Below, one piece after another: positions 8,656 to 18,517 of a DNA stretch of 64,000 nucleotides. Numbering within the stretch: position 1 is the first letter of the stretch; each line of letters opens with the position of its first letter. The notes beneath the pieces were generated by a model, which was not told where the DNA came from, ran no database searches, and saw only the letters and a list, made by a program, of their open reading frames with translations. Both the position numbers and the translations under genes were made by a program. Source of the stretch: an uncultured Opitutales bacterium. Its GTDB lineage: Bacteria > Verrucomicrobiota > Verrucomicrobiia > Opitutales > Intestinicryptomonadaceae. The stretch spans positions 9,298 through 73,297 of the forward strand of contig URAJ01000007.1 of the NCBI GenBank assembly GCA_900545715.1, read 5' to 3'.

Positions 8656-11600
8656 ATGAAAAATAGATTTTTTATTTTCTGTGGGCTTGCGCTTTCGATG
8701 ACATGCGCTTACGCGGACGGCGAAGACTATAAAAAACCTGTGGTTGAAGATGTCGATTTTTTCCCGAAATTCGAGTCGTTAAAGCCGCCGATTCTAATGC
8801 CCCAAAACGCAGAAATAAAAATTTCCGACGACGGCCATTTTCTTGTGAACGGCAAGCCGAGATACCTCGAAGGAACGCTGTTTTACGAAGGGGATTCGCT
8901 CTCTGTGGATGTGCCCACGTACGGGTATCCGCCGTCGCTAAAATGGCTATACGAGACTACCCAAAACTACGAGGACTTGCAAAGGCTCGGCTTTGACACT
9001 GTCGGCACGGGAATTCCCAACGACTGGATGCAAAAGTACCGCAAGCGTTTTATACACCTTAGGGCGAATGAAAAGATGTTCCTCAGATACGCTCAGAGCG
9101 GGCTTCCGCTGTATGTGGATTTTACCGCCGCAGAATGGAGCCACGGAGGGCTTAAATATGTGGAGGGAATGGAGCCCTCGAAAGAGGCGTTTACTGTCCG
9201 CGGCAGTTCGTACCACTGGATGCCTTATTCGGCAAATACCAAGGAGGGCCGTCAGCTTTGGCGCGAAATGTGGGAAAGCGGCGTTCAGTATTTGAAGAAA
9301 TACTCCATAAAACCTTTCATTTACGAGCTTTTCAACGAGCCTATTTACGACGACCTCAGCGATTTCAACAAGCGCAAATTTGCAAAGGAAATGGAGGTCA
9401 AATACGGCGGAAAAATCGACAGGCTGAACAAAGAGTGGGGAACTTCGTACGCTGATTTTGCGGAAATATCCGGATTTAAAAAATACGACGAAAACGTGGG
9501 GCTTTTCGTAGAGTGGATAAAGTTTATGGAAGACTCATTTGCGGATTTGTGCAAATACGGCGCTAAAATAATCCGCGAGGCCGACGGGCGCCCGGATGTA
9601 GCAATTTGCTTCCAGCCGATATTCTTGGACGGAAACAACGTCAATATCTACAAGACGAACAGAAGCCTGAATGCCGTATGCACGTCCACCGGCGGCGGGG
9701 ATTTCTTCCAGGCGCGCTATTTGAAGGCGATATCCGACGGCAAGCCGATTTTCGACGGCGAGACGTACATGGGGCACACCCGCGAATCTTTCCGCGACAA
9801 GATTCTGACGCAGTACATGCGCGGCTTGAACGCTTCGTACCTTTTCAAATGGAGCCGCAGGCCAAACGATCCCGCGTGGAAACTCCCGAATGGGGGTGTA
9901 AGGCTGGCGGAAATATTCCCGTACATGGTGCTGAATCCGTACGCGGTAAATCCGCACGCTTTCCTCGGTCTGATGGACGCTAAAAAAATAATTTCGGAAG
10001 TTGACGAACTCTTTACACCGCGCAAAAGGGGCGTAAAGAGCGACGTGGCGGTTGTCTATTCATACCCGACAAACAGGTTGCAGCGTTACCCGAAAGCGCC
10101 GCCATTGCAAACCGAGATGGAAAAGAAGTTGGCTGCGGCGCTCGAATACTCGCAGGTGCAGTACGACGTCGTTTTAGAAGAGCAGGTAAGGAGTGGCAGG
10201 CACAATAGGTACAAGGCGTTGTTTTCCGCAGGGGCAGCGTCCTACAAATATACTCCGCGCAAGCTGCTCGATTACGCCGAGAGGGGCGGAACTTTGATTA
10301 TATTGTACGATGCGCTTACTCTTGACGAATACGGACACCCGCAAAAAAAGAGCATAACCGGCATAGAATTCGGCGAGGACAAAAGCGCGGTGTCGGGAGA
10401 GCTCAAAGTTGGCGAAGCCGCGATGAAGGCGTTTCATTTTAAATCTGTAAAAATGCCTGACGACTGGAAGGCCATCGGATTTATAGATGCCGACCCCGCC
10501 ATTTGGGAAAAAACTGTCGGCAAGGGAAAAATTATTTTTATAAATGCCAAGGTTTCCGGTACAGATATGCGCAGGCTTGCTGTCGAGCTGCTGAAGGGCG
10601 CGGGCGTAGAAAAGCTGTGCGAGATTGAAAACGCAATCACCGGAGCCCCTTGCGCGGCGGTGGAAATTGCAAAGGCGTCGGCAGGAGGAAAAGTGGGATA
10701 TATGCTGTTTAACCGCTCTATGGACGCGGAGCCTGTAGCTATAAAACCGCCGGAAAACTTGGTATTTGCCGAGATTATATCCCGCAGAATTATCGAGCCG
10801 GACGCCGACGGAAGGCTTCTTATTTCCATGCCTGCGGGAAGCCCGGCTGTGTTTGTGGGAGTCGCGCCCGATGCCGCCGCCGAAACGTTCAAGGACTTCA
10901 AAAAACTTTCCGCCGCCGACGCCGCGCGCGAAGTTTCCTCATGGTATAAAAAGATACGGGAGGAAAAGATGAAGTCCGAACAGGCGTATTACGCGGACGC
11001 CGCCGATTTGCGGACTGTCCCAATGCGGGAGTTCGTAAACCTCGACAGGAGCGCTGAGCTGCCTACGGGTAATTCCAAGTCCGAGATAAAATCCCTGCCG
11101 TGGAGCGTTGAAAATTGCAACGGAATAGCGTTCGACTTTATACGCCCCGACCACAATAACAACCTCACCGCTATAGGACTGGGCGACTTTGGAAAATATG
11201 GAAAATTCTCCGAATTAAGAGGGGTAAAAATAGACTCGAAAGCCGCGTGCATATATTTCTTGCATGCCGCCGCGGGAGACGTTGACGGCGAAATAATGCG
11301 CTACATCGTAAACTACTCCGATGGATCGAAGGAGGAGATTCCCGTTGTCGCGGGCCGCAATATCGGTGCTTGGGATAAAATCCTCACTCCCGATAAAAAC
11401 GCTGAAACCGCCCCCGGATTTATAGATCCCCAAAACCGCGGGCTGTATATATGGAAGTGGGAGAATCCAAACCCGAACAAGCTCGTGAAATCCATAGACG
11501 CCGTTTTGACGCGCCCGACTGCCGTGGCGATAACAACCGGCATAACGGTCGAGGCGCCAAAGGGAGACAGCGATTACGAGGTTTTGCGGCTAAAACCCGC

Positions 11601-12519
11601 CGCGGAAAATCCCATAAAGTTCATAAATTGCGACAACGGAAAGTTCGACGGCAGCTTTGTCGAGATGTCGGCTGCAAACATGGGGGGACATGCGAGATTC
11701 ACTATGCTTCTTGACGCGCCCTGCAAGTTGCCTGAAACCGCCCCGGAAGGTAGCATAGCGTTCGACGTTGAAGTTGGCGACAAGGAGTTCCCGCCGCGCT
11801 TCTATGTGGCTCTCGACAAAACCGTAAACAATGTGCGCTTTTCGTCAAAAGGCATGTTATATAAAATTGGCGCGGGCAAGTACCGCGTGCAAATACCCCT
11901 CAATAAGCTGCTCAAAAACGAGGGCGATTCGTTCGATAAAATAACAGTCCAAATAGACGGCGCGCCGACCGGCTTTAAGGATATAAAGATTGGTAACTTC
12001 GAGCTTATTGCCTACCGCAATAAAAATCCTCTGAGATGGGATTCTTTTGAATTGTCGGCATGGGGCGGCGTAAAGGCTGGCAAAGGCAGGGGATACATCG
12101 CTTTGGGCATAGACAACGACAGCAACGACTGGTGCCTCGGAACGCTTAAACTGTTGCGCCCGCTTGTCGTTGACGGGGACTTTCGCAATAAGACCCTGAC
12201 ATTTAGAATCAACGGCGGCGAGGATATTTTGGGCAACAGGAATATCGGCGGACAGCCCTTCCAGATGTCGCTTGGCGTCGTTGGTGTGGACGGCAAAAAA
12301 GGCGGCTCGAATACTCTTGTCATATCCAAGGGTGGCTTTATATCAGGCGAATCCGTCGATACTTCTCCGACAACTTGGCAAAAAGTATCGATACCGATAG
12401 CCCGCATTTTCCCGAAAAATGCTGAGAACGTCAAAGAGATAACTTCGATTGCCTTGCAATATATGAAGCTGCCTTCCGACAGGGCGGGAGTTTGGATAAA
12501 GGACTTGCGCTTGGAATAG
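8656..12519 (+). CDS. Large exported glycoside hydrolase-like protein, GH-A clan / GH42-like
   Basis: 1287-residue exported protein (signal peptide 1-19, MKNRFFIFCG...). The N-terminal part (about 50-460) looks like a TIM-barrel glycosidase of clan GH-A, with a probable acid/base E228 in FELFNEP-like context (ELFNEPIYDD) and a probable nucleophile E369 in FDGETYMG. Residues about 460-700 resemble the GH42 trimerisation (glutamine amidotransferase-like) domain. The remaining 550 residues are beta-rich with two jelly-roll-like segments, possibly carbohydrate binding. The ATG at 8656 is chosen because it begins the signal peptide; a GTG at 8620 would overlap the upstream terminator. Substrate unknown; beta-galactosidase-like activity is only a guess. 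Confidence 0.75.
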   Translation: MKNRFFIFCGLALSMTCAYADGEDYKKPVVEDVDFFPKFESLKPPILMPQNAEIKISDDGHFLVNGKPRYLEGTLFYEGDSLSVDVPTYGYPPSLKWLYETTQNYEDLQRLGFDTVGTGIPNDWMQKYRKRFIHLRANEKMFLRYAQSGLPLYVDFTAAEWSHGGLKYVEGMEPSKEAFTVRGSSYHWMPYSANTKEGRQLWREMWESGVQYLKKYSIKPFIYELFNEPIYDDLSDFNKRKFAKEMEVKYGGKIDRLNKEWGTSYADFAEISGFKKYDENVGLFVEWIKFMEDSFADLCKYGAKIIREADGRPDVAICFQPIFLDGNNVNIYKTNRSLNAVCTSTGGGDFFQARYLKAISDGKPIFDGETYMGHTRESFRDKILTQYMRGLNASYLFKWSRRPNDPAWKLPNGGVRLAEIFPYMVLNPYAVNPHAFLGLMDAKKIISEVDELFTPRKRGVKSDVAVVYSYPTNRLQRYPKAPPLQTEMEKKLAAALEYSQVQYDVVLEEQVRSGRHNRYKALFSAGAASYKYTPRKLLDYAERGGTLIILYDALTLDEYGHPQKKSITGIEFGEDKSAVSGELKVGEAAMKAFHFKSVKMPDDWKAIGFIDADPAIWEKTVGKGKIIFINAKVSGTDMRRLAVELLKGAGVEKLCEIENAITGAPCAAVEIAKASAGGKVGYMLFNRSMDAEPVAIKPPENLVFAEIISRRIIEPDADGRLLISMPAGSPAVFVGVAPDAAAETFKDFKKLSAADAAREVSSWYKKIREEKMKSEQAYYADAADLRTVPMREFVNLDRSAELPTGNSKSEIKSLPWSVENCNGIAFDFIRPDHNNNLTAIGLGDFGKYGKFSELRGVKIDSKAACIYFLHAAAGDVDGEIMRYIVNYSDGSKEEIPVVAGRNIGAWDKILTPDKNAETAPGFIDPQNRGLYIWKWENPNPNKLVKSIDAVLTRPTAVAITTGITVEAPKGDSDYEVLRLKPAAENPIKFINCDNGKFDGSFVEMSAANMGGHARFTMLLDAPCKLPETAPEGSIAFDVEVGDKEFPPRFYVALDKTVNNVRFSSKGMLYKIGAGKYRVQIPLNKLLKNEGDSFDKITVQIDGAPTGFKDIKIGNFELIAYRNKNPLRWDSFELSAWGGVKAGKGRGYIALGIDNDSNDWCLGTLKLLRPLVVDGDFRNKTLTFRINGGEDILGNRNIGGQPFQMSLGVVGVDGKKGGSNTLVISKGGFISGESVDTSPTTWQKVSIPIARIFPKNAENVKEITSIALQYMKLPSDRAGVWIKDLRLE

Positions 12520-12613
12520 ACATGCCGCAGGGTTTTTATCTGACAACTATAAAGATATTTGCCGACGATTTTTTTAATTTCGTATCAAAATAAAACCTTG
12601 CTGTAGGTAAAAC

Positions 12614-12653
12614 AAAAGGCGCGCTTGGATAAGTTCCGAGGCGTCTTTTTTTA
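12614..12653 (+). terminator. Intrinsic terminator of the large glycosidase-like gene
   Basis: A 14-bp stem with one bulged G (AAAGGCGCGCTTGGA pairing with TCCGAGGCGTCTTT) and a short loop ends in seven T residues, about 95 bp past the stop codon. Confidence 0.85.
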
Positions 12654-13054
12654 TGGCGCATTTTTAGCGAGGGCTGAATTTGCGAAAACGCGCGCATAAA
12701 GATTTTAGCAAAGCGCCTGCGCGCGGGATATGTCTAAAAGCGCGCAAAAATTTTTTTGCAATGCGCAAAATAGGGCGGGGCGAGGAGCGCAAAATTAAAA
12801 TACAGGTTGTGGGTGAAAATATTCGCGCGTAATGGAAAATAAATTTTTGGGAATAAGAGCCTCGCAAAAATCTTATCCGATAAAAAAAAGTTTGTTTGGC
12901 ATTTGTTTTGTTTTTTATCGCCAAACGTGCGGATCCATGAAAAAGCTTCGCGCACTGCGCGCGTAGGAAAAAGTTTTTTTAAGCGCTAGCCATAAAGGCG
13001 CCAATATGTCCGAATGACTGGGCCAAACTTGCGGTTAGATTTTTACGAAGGCGC

Positions 13055-13084
13055 AAAAAAACATGCGCCATGGTGCGGCGCATG
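13055..13084 (-). terminator. Intrinsic terminator of the coiled-coil gene
   Basis: On the minus strand an 8-bp perfect stem (CATGCGCC / GGCGCATG) with a 7-base loop is followed by seven T residues, 38 bp past the stop of the 13123-14523 gene. Confidence 0.88.
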
Positions 13085-13122
13085 CTTTTATATTGCCATA
13101 GAGAGTCGGCAGGGACTCGGGA

Positions 13123-14523
13123 TTACAATTCATTTGAAATATTTTCAATCGAATCGCTTGCCGCCTCCGATTTCTTTAAAAATTCCGAAACTTTTTCCGA
13201 GGCTTCTTTTAAGAGTTTTTCAAAGCGGCTTTCAAAAATCCCGCGGCGCGATTGGAGTATTTTATTTGTTGTTTGGGCGGTTTGAACGGAAGATTTTATC
13301 GATTGCGCCGTCGAAAGGTATGATATGACTCTCTTGGGATAATCTTGCGCTTTGGATATGTCGGAGTCGATTATGTTGTTGCATGAGTTGGCCTCGTCGA
13401 TTGCCGCCAAAAGGAATTGTGTGATTTCCCTAATCTCAAAGGATGCGTCTGAGATTTTTGAAAATTCCACGGAAAGTTTTTCGGTTTGCTGTTCGCGCTG
13501 CCAGCTTTTATTGCCTAAATTATTTGTTACAGCCATGGCGGTCACTGCCTCGTTTTTGTTTTTCATGACGCTTTCCCCAAAGCTATTCTCATAATCATTG
13601 TTGCCCGCATTGCTGCGGCGATAATTTCCCATTTTAAATGGCGCGATTTTCCCCGGCGCGGAGAATATGGGGAGGCGTTTAAATTCCGCGTCTTTATAGT
13701 TTTTTGATGCGGGGATTTTATTGTACATCAAGTCCGACAGCTTTGCAAAAGTCGCCATTAGATCTTTAGTCGCGCCGTTTACCTCTCCGGCTGTTTTTGC
13801 GAGAGACTTTTCAGACTGCAAATATTCGTCAGTAAGTTTTTCTAAAAATTCTTTTATATCCCGTATGTTTTCCTCGTTTTGTTTTTCGATGGAATCAAAT
13901 TGTTGAATGTAGTCTTCGGCGAGTTTTAGCGCGGGGGGAACTCCCTCGATTTTGGGCTCGGCGACAGATATGTTTACGAGCACTTCCGAGAGCTTTTGCT
14001 GGGCGAATTCCAGCGCGGCGGCGGCCTCCGCAAACTCCGTCTCTATATATTGAAATTCCCTTTTATTTTGGTACATGTTCCCCGGCTGTTTGGCGACCTC
14101 CGCGCGCATCTTTTCAATCGCGGCGTTTATGGATTCGATTTTCTTGCGGGCAAGCGGCAGGATTTTCTCTATTTCTTCAAGCGTTGTCTTGGCGTCTTTA
14201 AAATTTTTTACGTCGGCGTCAAATCGGATTTTAAACGAGGAAATTTCTTTTTTAAGATCCTCTTTTGAGCGCTTTATGCTCGAGAAAATATCTTCCATAA
14301 GCGCGAAATTGGAATTTTTCTCCCTGAGAAAGTCCGTTTCGGATTTAAAAATGGAATTGGCGGATGACAGAAAATTCCGCGCTTTGTCCAATTCGTCAAA
14401 GGCGGTTTTTACGGTGCCTCTCGTTTCCTCTATCCTGTCGACAACATTTTGGGGCTCTGCTGAGGCTGCTGCGCATATAAATGCTGAAAATGCTGAAAAT
14501 GCCAAAATTTCTAATTTTTTCAT
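13123..14523 (-). CDS. Exported coiled-coil protein of unknown function
   Basis: 466 residues. A signal peptide (MKKLEILAFSAFSAF...) with a likely cleavage after AASA at about 22 is followed by almost continuous charged helix, with long heptad-like stretches at about 25-290 and 330-460, consistent with an extended periplasmic coiled coil. A short proline-containing segment (about 270-300) breaks the helix. A clear Shine-Dalgarno (AAGGAAA) sits just before the ATG. I recognise no domain. It is read leftward from its own promoter region between it and priA and ends at a good terminator, so it is probably monocistronic. A structural or envelope-spanning role is possible but not shown. Confidence 0.8.
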   Translation of the reverse strand: MKKLEILAFSAFSAFICAAASAEPQNVVDRIEETRGTVKTAFDELDKARNFLSSANSIFKSETDFLREKNSNFALMEDIFSSIKRSKEDLKKEISSFKIRFDADVKNFKDAKTTLEEIEKILPLARKKIESINAAIEKMRAEVAKQPGNMYQNKREFQYIETEFAEAAAALEFAQQKLSEVLVNISVAEPKIEGVPPALKLAEDYIQQFDSIEKQNEENIRDIKEFLEKLTDEYLQSEKSLAKTAGEVNGATKDLMATFAKLSDLMYNKIPASKNYKDAEFKRLPIFSAPGKIAPFKMGNYRRSNAGNNDYENSFGESVMKNKNEAVTAMAVTNNLGNKSWQREQQTEKLSVEFSKISDASFEIREITQFLLAAIDEANSCNNIIDSDISKAQDYPKRVISYLSTAQSIKSSVQTAQTTNKILQSRRGIFESRFEKLLKEASEKVSEFLKKSEAASDSIENISNEL

Positions 14524-14647
14524 AATTTTCCTTTCTAAATTTTAGACGAAAATTTTTTCTTAACGTTTTATGTTTTTTGGGAATGTGAATTTATTTTAGT
14601 TTTTGGGGACGTATTGTCAAACGCCGTTTTGTGCGGTCGGGCGGCGG

Positions 14648-16885
14648 CTACATCATAGACATTGGATCGACGTCGAGCGTGTCTTCGACGTCTTCGTCCA
14701 TGGGAAATTCCGCCCGCAGCTTTGTTATTTCGGCGACTGCCATGCGCACGTTTTGCGTAAAATACCAAATGTGCCACCTGTAAAAATCCTCGGATTTTTC
14801 GAGAGGCGCCGGCGCAGGGCCGCGTATCGAACAAAAGTCGCCGATTTTTTTCTCTATCTCATCTGCCCATTTTTCGGCGTAAAATTCGAGCTTTTCCTCG
14901 CTCCTTGAGCGGAATATGTGCCGTATGAGCCGCGTGGAAGGCGGATAGCCGTATTCTACGCGGTTTGCGAGCTCCTCCTCCAAAAACGACTCCATATCGT
15001 CCCGCTTTGCGTATTGTATCGGCGCGGACTCGGGTGTCATTGTCTGCACGACAACCTCCCCTCTTGCCTCGCCCCTGCCGGCGCGCCCCGCGACTTGCAC
15101 TATCAGCTGGTATGTCTTTTCCGCCGCGCGAAAGTCGGGCATGTGCAGGCTTATGTCGGCGTCGATTATCCCGACGAGCGTCACGCGGGGGAAGTCGAGC
15201 CCCTTGGCTATCATTTGCGTGCCGACGAGTATGTCGAGCTTGCCGCGGCGGAAGTCTCCGAGTATTTTGCGGTAATTGTCGCGCCGCTTCATTGCGTCGC
15301 GGTCCATGCGCCCTATTCGCGCGGAGGGGAACATCGCCGATATCGCCTCCTCGATTTTTTGGGTTCCGGCGCCGCGCCATTTCGCCTTTGGCGAGCCGCA
15401 TTTTCTGCATGCCCGCGGAGCTTTTGCGGTGTACCCGCACAAATGGCATTTTATAATATCCTCCTTCTTATGCCAAGTCATGCTAACGGAGCAGTGCGGG
15501 CATTTCTCAACTTCGCCGCAGTCGGGACATTCAAAAATCTTTGAGTATCCGCGCCTGTTCAAAAATAAAATCGCCTGCTCGCCTTCGTCGAGCCTGTTGG
15601 CGAGTTTTTCCTTTAAAATATTGGAGATGCCGGCGCCGGGCTTTTCGCGCTTCATGTCAACTATGAATACCGACGGCATTTTGCTGCCGTCAATCCGGTG
15701 CGCTATTTTTGAGAGCGCGTATTTGCCCGTCTTTACATTGTGCAGCGTTTCAAGGGCGGGGGTGGCCGAGCCCAAAATGCAGGCGCAGCCGGCGAGTTTT
15801 GCGCGCATTACGGCGACGTCCCTGCCATTGTACCGCGGAGACTTATCCTGTTTATAGGCTGTGTCGTGCTCTTCGTCCACTATTATAAGGCGCAAGTTTT
15901 CGAGCGGCCCAAATATGCAGCTTCTTGCGCCTACAACCACTTTCGCTTCGCCCCGCGCGAGCGCCCGCCAGGCGTCGAGCCTCTGGCCGTCGGTGAGCCC
16001 GCTGTGCCATACCACGAGCCCGCAGTCTCCGAGGCGGCTTTTCAGCCTCCCGACAGTCTGGGGGGTGAGCGCTATTTCCGGCACGAGAAAAATGCACGTT
16101 CCGCCGTCGTCGAGCGCTTCCTTCATTGCCCGCATATAGACTTCCGTCTTGCCCGAGCCCGTCACTCCGTAGAGCAGGCGGGTTTTGAAGGCATGGGCGT
16201 TTATGTCGGAAGATATTTCGTCGAAGGCTTTTTGTTGCTCGGGGTTGAGCGTAGGAGGGGTGGGGGATATTGTCTCGGCGTCGGACAAATCGTCGTCAAA
16301 CGAAGTGCGCCTGACTTCCTTTTTGCGCTGGACGAGAAGCCCTTTTTTTACGAGGGCGTCTATAATCGGAGGATTTGTCTGGGCGAGTTTTATTAGGGCT
16401 GATTTTAGAATGGCGTCGGGGTATCCGCGCATGAATTCGAGAACTTTGCGCTGTTGGGGGGCGCGGGCTGTGGCGGCAATAATCTCGGCGTCGGACATCT
16501 GGCGCGGCATTGAAATTTCGGAGACCTCTTGGGAGCTTTTGCCGGCGCGGACCACTGCGGGAATCATTGACTCAAAAATTTGCCTGAGCCCGCAGCCGTA
16601 GTATTCCGACATCCATTTTGCAAGTTTTAGGAGCTCGCCCGTCAGGACGCGCTCGGGCTGCGCAAGCGAGCGCAGAGGGCGCAATCTAAACCCGTTTTGC
16701 GCTTCAAAAGACTCGGCCGGGCGTATTTCTACGACGACTCCGCAAGAGTTTGAGGAGCGCACGGGGACATTCACGAGCGCGCCCACGCAGAGCGGTTCGA
16801 GGTTTTCAGGAATCGAGTAGGTTAGCGGGCGTTCTATGCCGCTAAAAAGCAGCACGGTTGCTGCGCGTTTTAAATTGCGCGACAT
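14648..16885 (-). CDS. priA: Primosomal replication restart helicase PriA
   Basis: DNA helicase that reloads the replisome at collapsed forks. The 745-residue protein has the N-terminal DNA-binding region (about 8-105), a winged-helix linker, helicase motif I YGVTGSGKTE (239-248), a DEEH box (VDEEHDTAYKQD), a zinc-binding segment with eight cysteines (CPDCGEVEKCPHC ... CHLCG ... CRKCG) and the C-terminal motif GTQMIAKGLDFP. All features of an active PriA are present. Its ATG lies 2 bp after the stop of the upstream exported-protein gene, so the two are co-transcribed. Confidence 0.97.
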   Translation of the reverse strand: MSRNLKRAATVLLFSGIERPLTYSIPENLEPLCVGALVNVPVRSSNSCGVVVEIRPAESFEAQNGFRLRPLRSLAQPERVLTGELLKLAKWMSEYYGCGLRQIFESMIPAVVRAGKSSQEVSEISMPRQMSDAEIIAATARAPQQRKVLEFMRGYPDAILKSALIKLAQTNPPIIDALVKKGLLVQRKKEVRRTSFDDDLSDAETISPTPPTLNPEQQKAFDEISSDINAHAFKTRLLYGVTGSGKTEVYMRAMKEALDDGGTCIFLVPEIALTPQTVGRLKSRLGDCGLVVWHSGLTDGQRLDAWRALARGEAKVVVGARSCIFGPLENLRLIIVDEEHDTAYKQDKSPRYNGRDVAVMRAKLAGCACILGSATPALETLHNVKTGKYALSKIAHRIDGSKMPSVFIVDMKREKPGAGISNILKEKLANRLDEGEQAILFLNRRGYSKIFECPDCGEVEKCPHCSVSMTWHKKEDIIKCHLCGYTAKAPRACRKCGSPKAKWRGAGTQKIEEAISAMFPSARIGRMDRDAMKRRDNYRKILGDFRRGKLDILVGTQMIAKGLDFPRVTLVGIIDADISLHMPDFRAAEKTYQLIVQVAGRAGRGEARGEVVVQTMTPESAPIQYAKRDDMESFLEEELANRVEYGYPPSTRLIRHIFRSRSEEKLEFYAEKWADEIEKKIGDFCSIRGPAPAPLEKSEDFYRWHIWYFTQNVRMAVAEITKLRAEFPMDEDVEDTLDVDPMSMM

Positions 16886-16887
16886 TT

Positions 16888-18342
16888 TTATTTGCCGGCC
16901 GGTGCGCCCTGATTTGTTCCGGCGGGGTTCTGGGCGTTGATTTCCGCGATTTTGCGGAGTATGTCGGAGTAGGCTCTTATTATGCCAATGCCGATAGAAG
17001 TTCTAAACTTTAAGGAGTTTTTTTCGATGTATCCAAAGGTTTCTGTATTCCCAATTTTCCCGTCGAAATCCACCCCGAATATTGAGAAAATTTTCTTTAT
17101 TATCTGGGCATTATTTATTATCAGAACAATATTTGCGTTGGCTGCGGAGTATTTTTTTAGAGGGTATTCGGAAGGGGGATTTTTTATTTTGGCTACCGCG
17201 TCAAAAAGCGATTCGCGGGAGAAGGCTGTAACTGAATATTTTCCCTCTTTTGCTATATAAATTTTTTGCGCGGGCATATTTGGGAGTAATGTCTGTGTGA
17301 TTTCGCAGAAATTTACGCCGCTTTCATTTTTCATTTCAGCCTTGAGCGACGAGTCTGGAGCGGTCGATTTTATCAGGTCGAAGCTTGCACTCTCCGATAG
17401 CTTGACAATTTCTTCGAGCGAAAGTGGGGATTCGGAAACATTTACAGACTGTATCTGCGCGATGGACTGCAAGTTTAATGCCCCGGCGGAAGTTGTGGTT
17501 GAGGCAACCATATTAACCGCGGATTTAACCGCGCTTTCCGGTATGTTGAGCGACTTAAAAATTGGGCTCATCATTTTCTCGTACGATTGTGCCGCCGCAG
17601 CCCCGTTTAACGAAGTCAGAGCGGTTATCATATAGTCCTGCGGTACGAAGGCCGCCTCGTCAACGCGCTTTTTTATCGACATTGAGTTTATCAGCTTGGC
17701 GGTGTCAGTGCCTTCTTTCGCTGCAAATTCCGACTGGTTTACAATCGAATTTCCGTCGTAGCCGAAGCTCGTTTTTATTTCTTCCGTTTGGGATAGTATA
17801 TTTTCAAGATACTCCAAGGCGCATTTTTCCTGCGGAAGCTGGGGGACGGGTATGGAATCCAAGAGTTTTTTTGCGTCGCGGATTGTTATAGACAGGCCGT
17901 AGGCGCTTTTGGCTGCGGCCGATATTGTTTCGTCGGCGTAGTCGGATACTATGGCTTCCGGGTTGCCGTCCAGCTGCAATACAAGCCAGCCGTTTTTTTC
18001 CGCCTTGCGCAATTTTGCATGTTCGGCGAACTTGTATATTGCGGAGTCTTTTGAAGTTTTTACCGCCATAAAAAGCTGCGGGGCGGACGCTTTCCCAAAT
18101 GCGGCCAAGGCAAAATTTTCCTTAGGATCAATCCCGTAGAAGTTCGGGTAGCCGAATTGCGAGAGCATCAAGGCGAGCGTCATTTCCAACTGCGGGTCTG
18201 GATAGACTTTCCTCATAATATCCGATACGTCCGAAAAAAACTTCTTTGGCGTCTCGGCTGAAATGCTAAGCCACGGTTTTTCAACCGCAAAAGAGTATGC
18301 GCAAATTAGGGCGGAGGCGAGTAGGGCTGCTATTTTTTTCAT
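16888..18342 (-). CDS. Exported protein of unknown function, upstream of priA
   Basis: 484 residues with a signal peptide (MKKIAALLASALICAYSFA, cleavage near 19). The mature part is mixed alpha/beta with no domain that I can name; a segment ASFDLIKSTAPDSSL and a C-terminal helix rich in I and K are visible, and the end is a short G/P/N/A-rich tail. It resembles the many exported lineage-specific proteins of Verrucomicrobiota that look like periplasmic or lipid-facing substrate proteins, but this is impressionistic. The stop codon is 2 bp from the priA start, so expression is coupled to priA, with no obvious functional reason. Confidence 0.8.
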   Translation of the reverse strand: MKKIAALLASALICAYSFAVEKPWLSISAETPKKFFSDVSDIMRKVYPDPQLEMTLALMLSQFGYPNFYGIDPKENFALAAFGKASAPQLFMAVKTSKDSAIYKFAEHAKLRKAEKNGWLVLQLDGNPEAIVSDYADETISAAAKSAYGLSITIRDAKKLLDSIPVPQLPQEKCALEYLENILSQTEEIKTSFGYDGNSIVNQSEFAAKEGTDTAKLINSMSIKKRVDEAAFVPQDYMITALTSLNGAAAAQSYEKMMSPIFKSLNIPESAVKSAVNMVASTTTSAGALNLQSIAQIQSVNVSESPLSLEEIVKLSESASFDLIKSTAPDSSLKAEMKNESGVNFCEITQTLLPNMPAQKIYIAKEGKYSVTAFSRESLFDAVAKIKNPPSEYPLKKYSAANANIVLIINNAQIIKKIFSIFGVDFDGKIGNTETFGYIEKNSLKFRTSIGIGIIRAYSDILRKIAEINAQNPAGTNQGAPAGK

Positions 18343-18517
18343 GCTTGGGAGAGTTTTATTATAAATTTGATTGAAATCGAAAATATTTCAAGAGCCGATT
18401 TCCTTTTAATCGGACAATTCCCTTTTTAAACGTAAAATTTTACTTTTTGGCATTTATTCAAATTCTCGGTAAATCAAAATGCCGGCGGAAAAATCGGCGA
18501 CATTGCGCATTGCGGGG

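Larger units (their letters stand above)
12520..13122. other. 603-bp convergent intergenic region
   Basis: Lies between the convergent glycosidase-like and coiled-coil genes. It holds one intrinsic terminator for each side (12614-12653 and 13055-13084). Between them, about 12660-13050, is low-complexity DNA rich in A/T runs and GCGC words; I see no gene. Confidence 0.6.

Noticed and set aside
14918-15544. Plus-strand frames of about 200 codons within priA
   Set aside because: Shadows of the priA reading frame, with no start context and arginine/cysteine-heavy composition.
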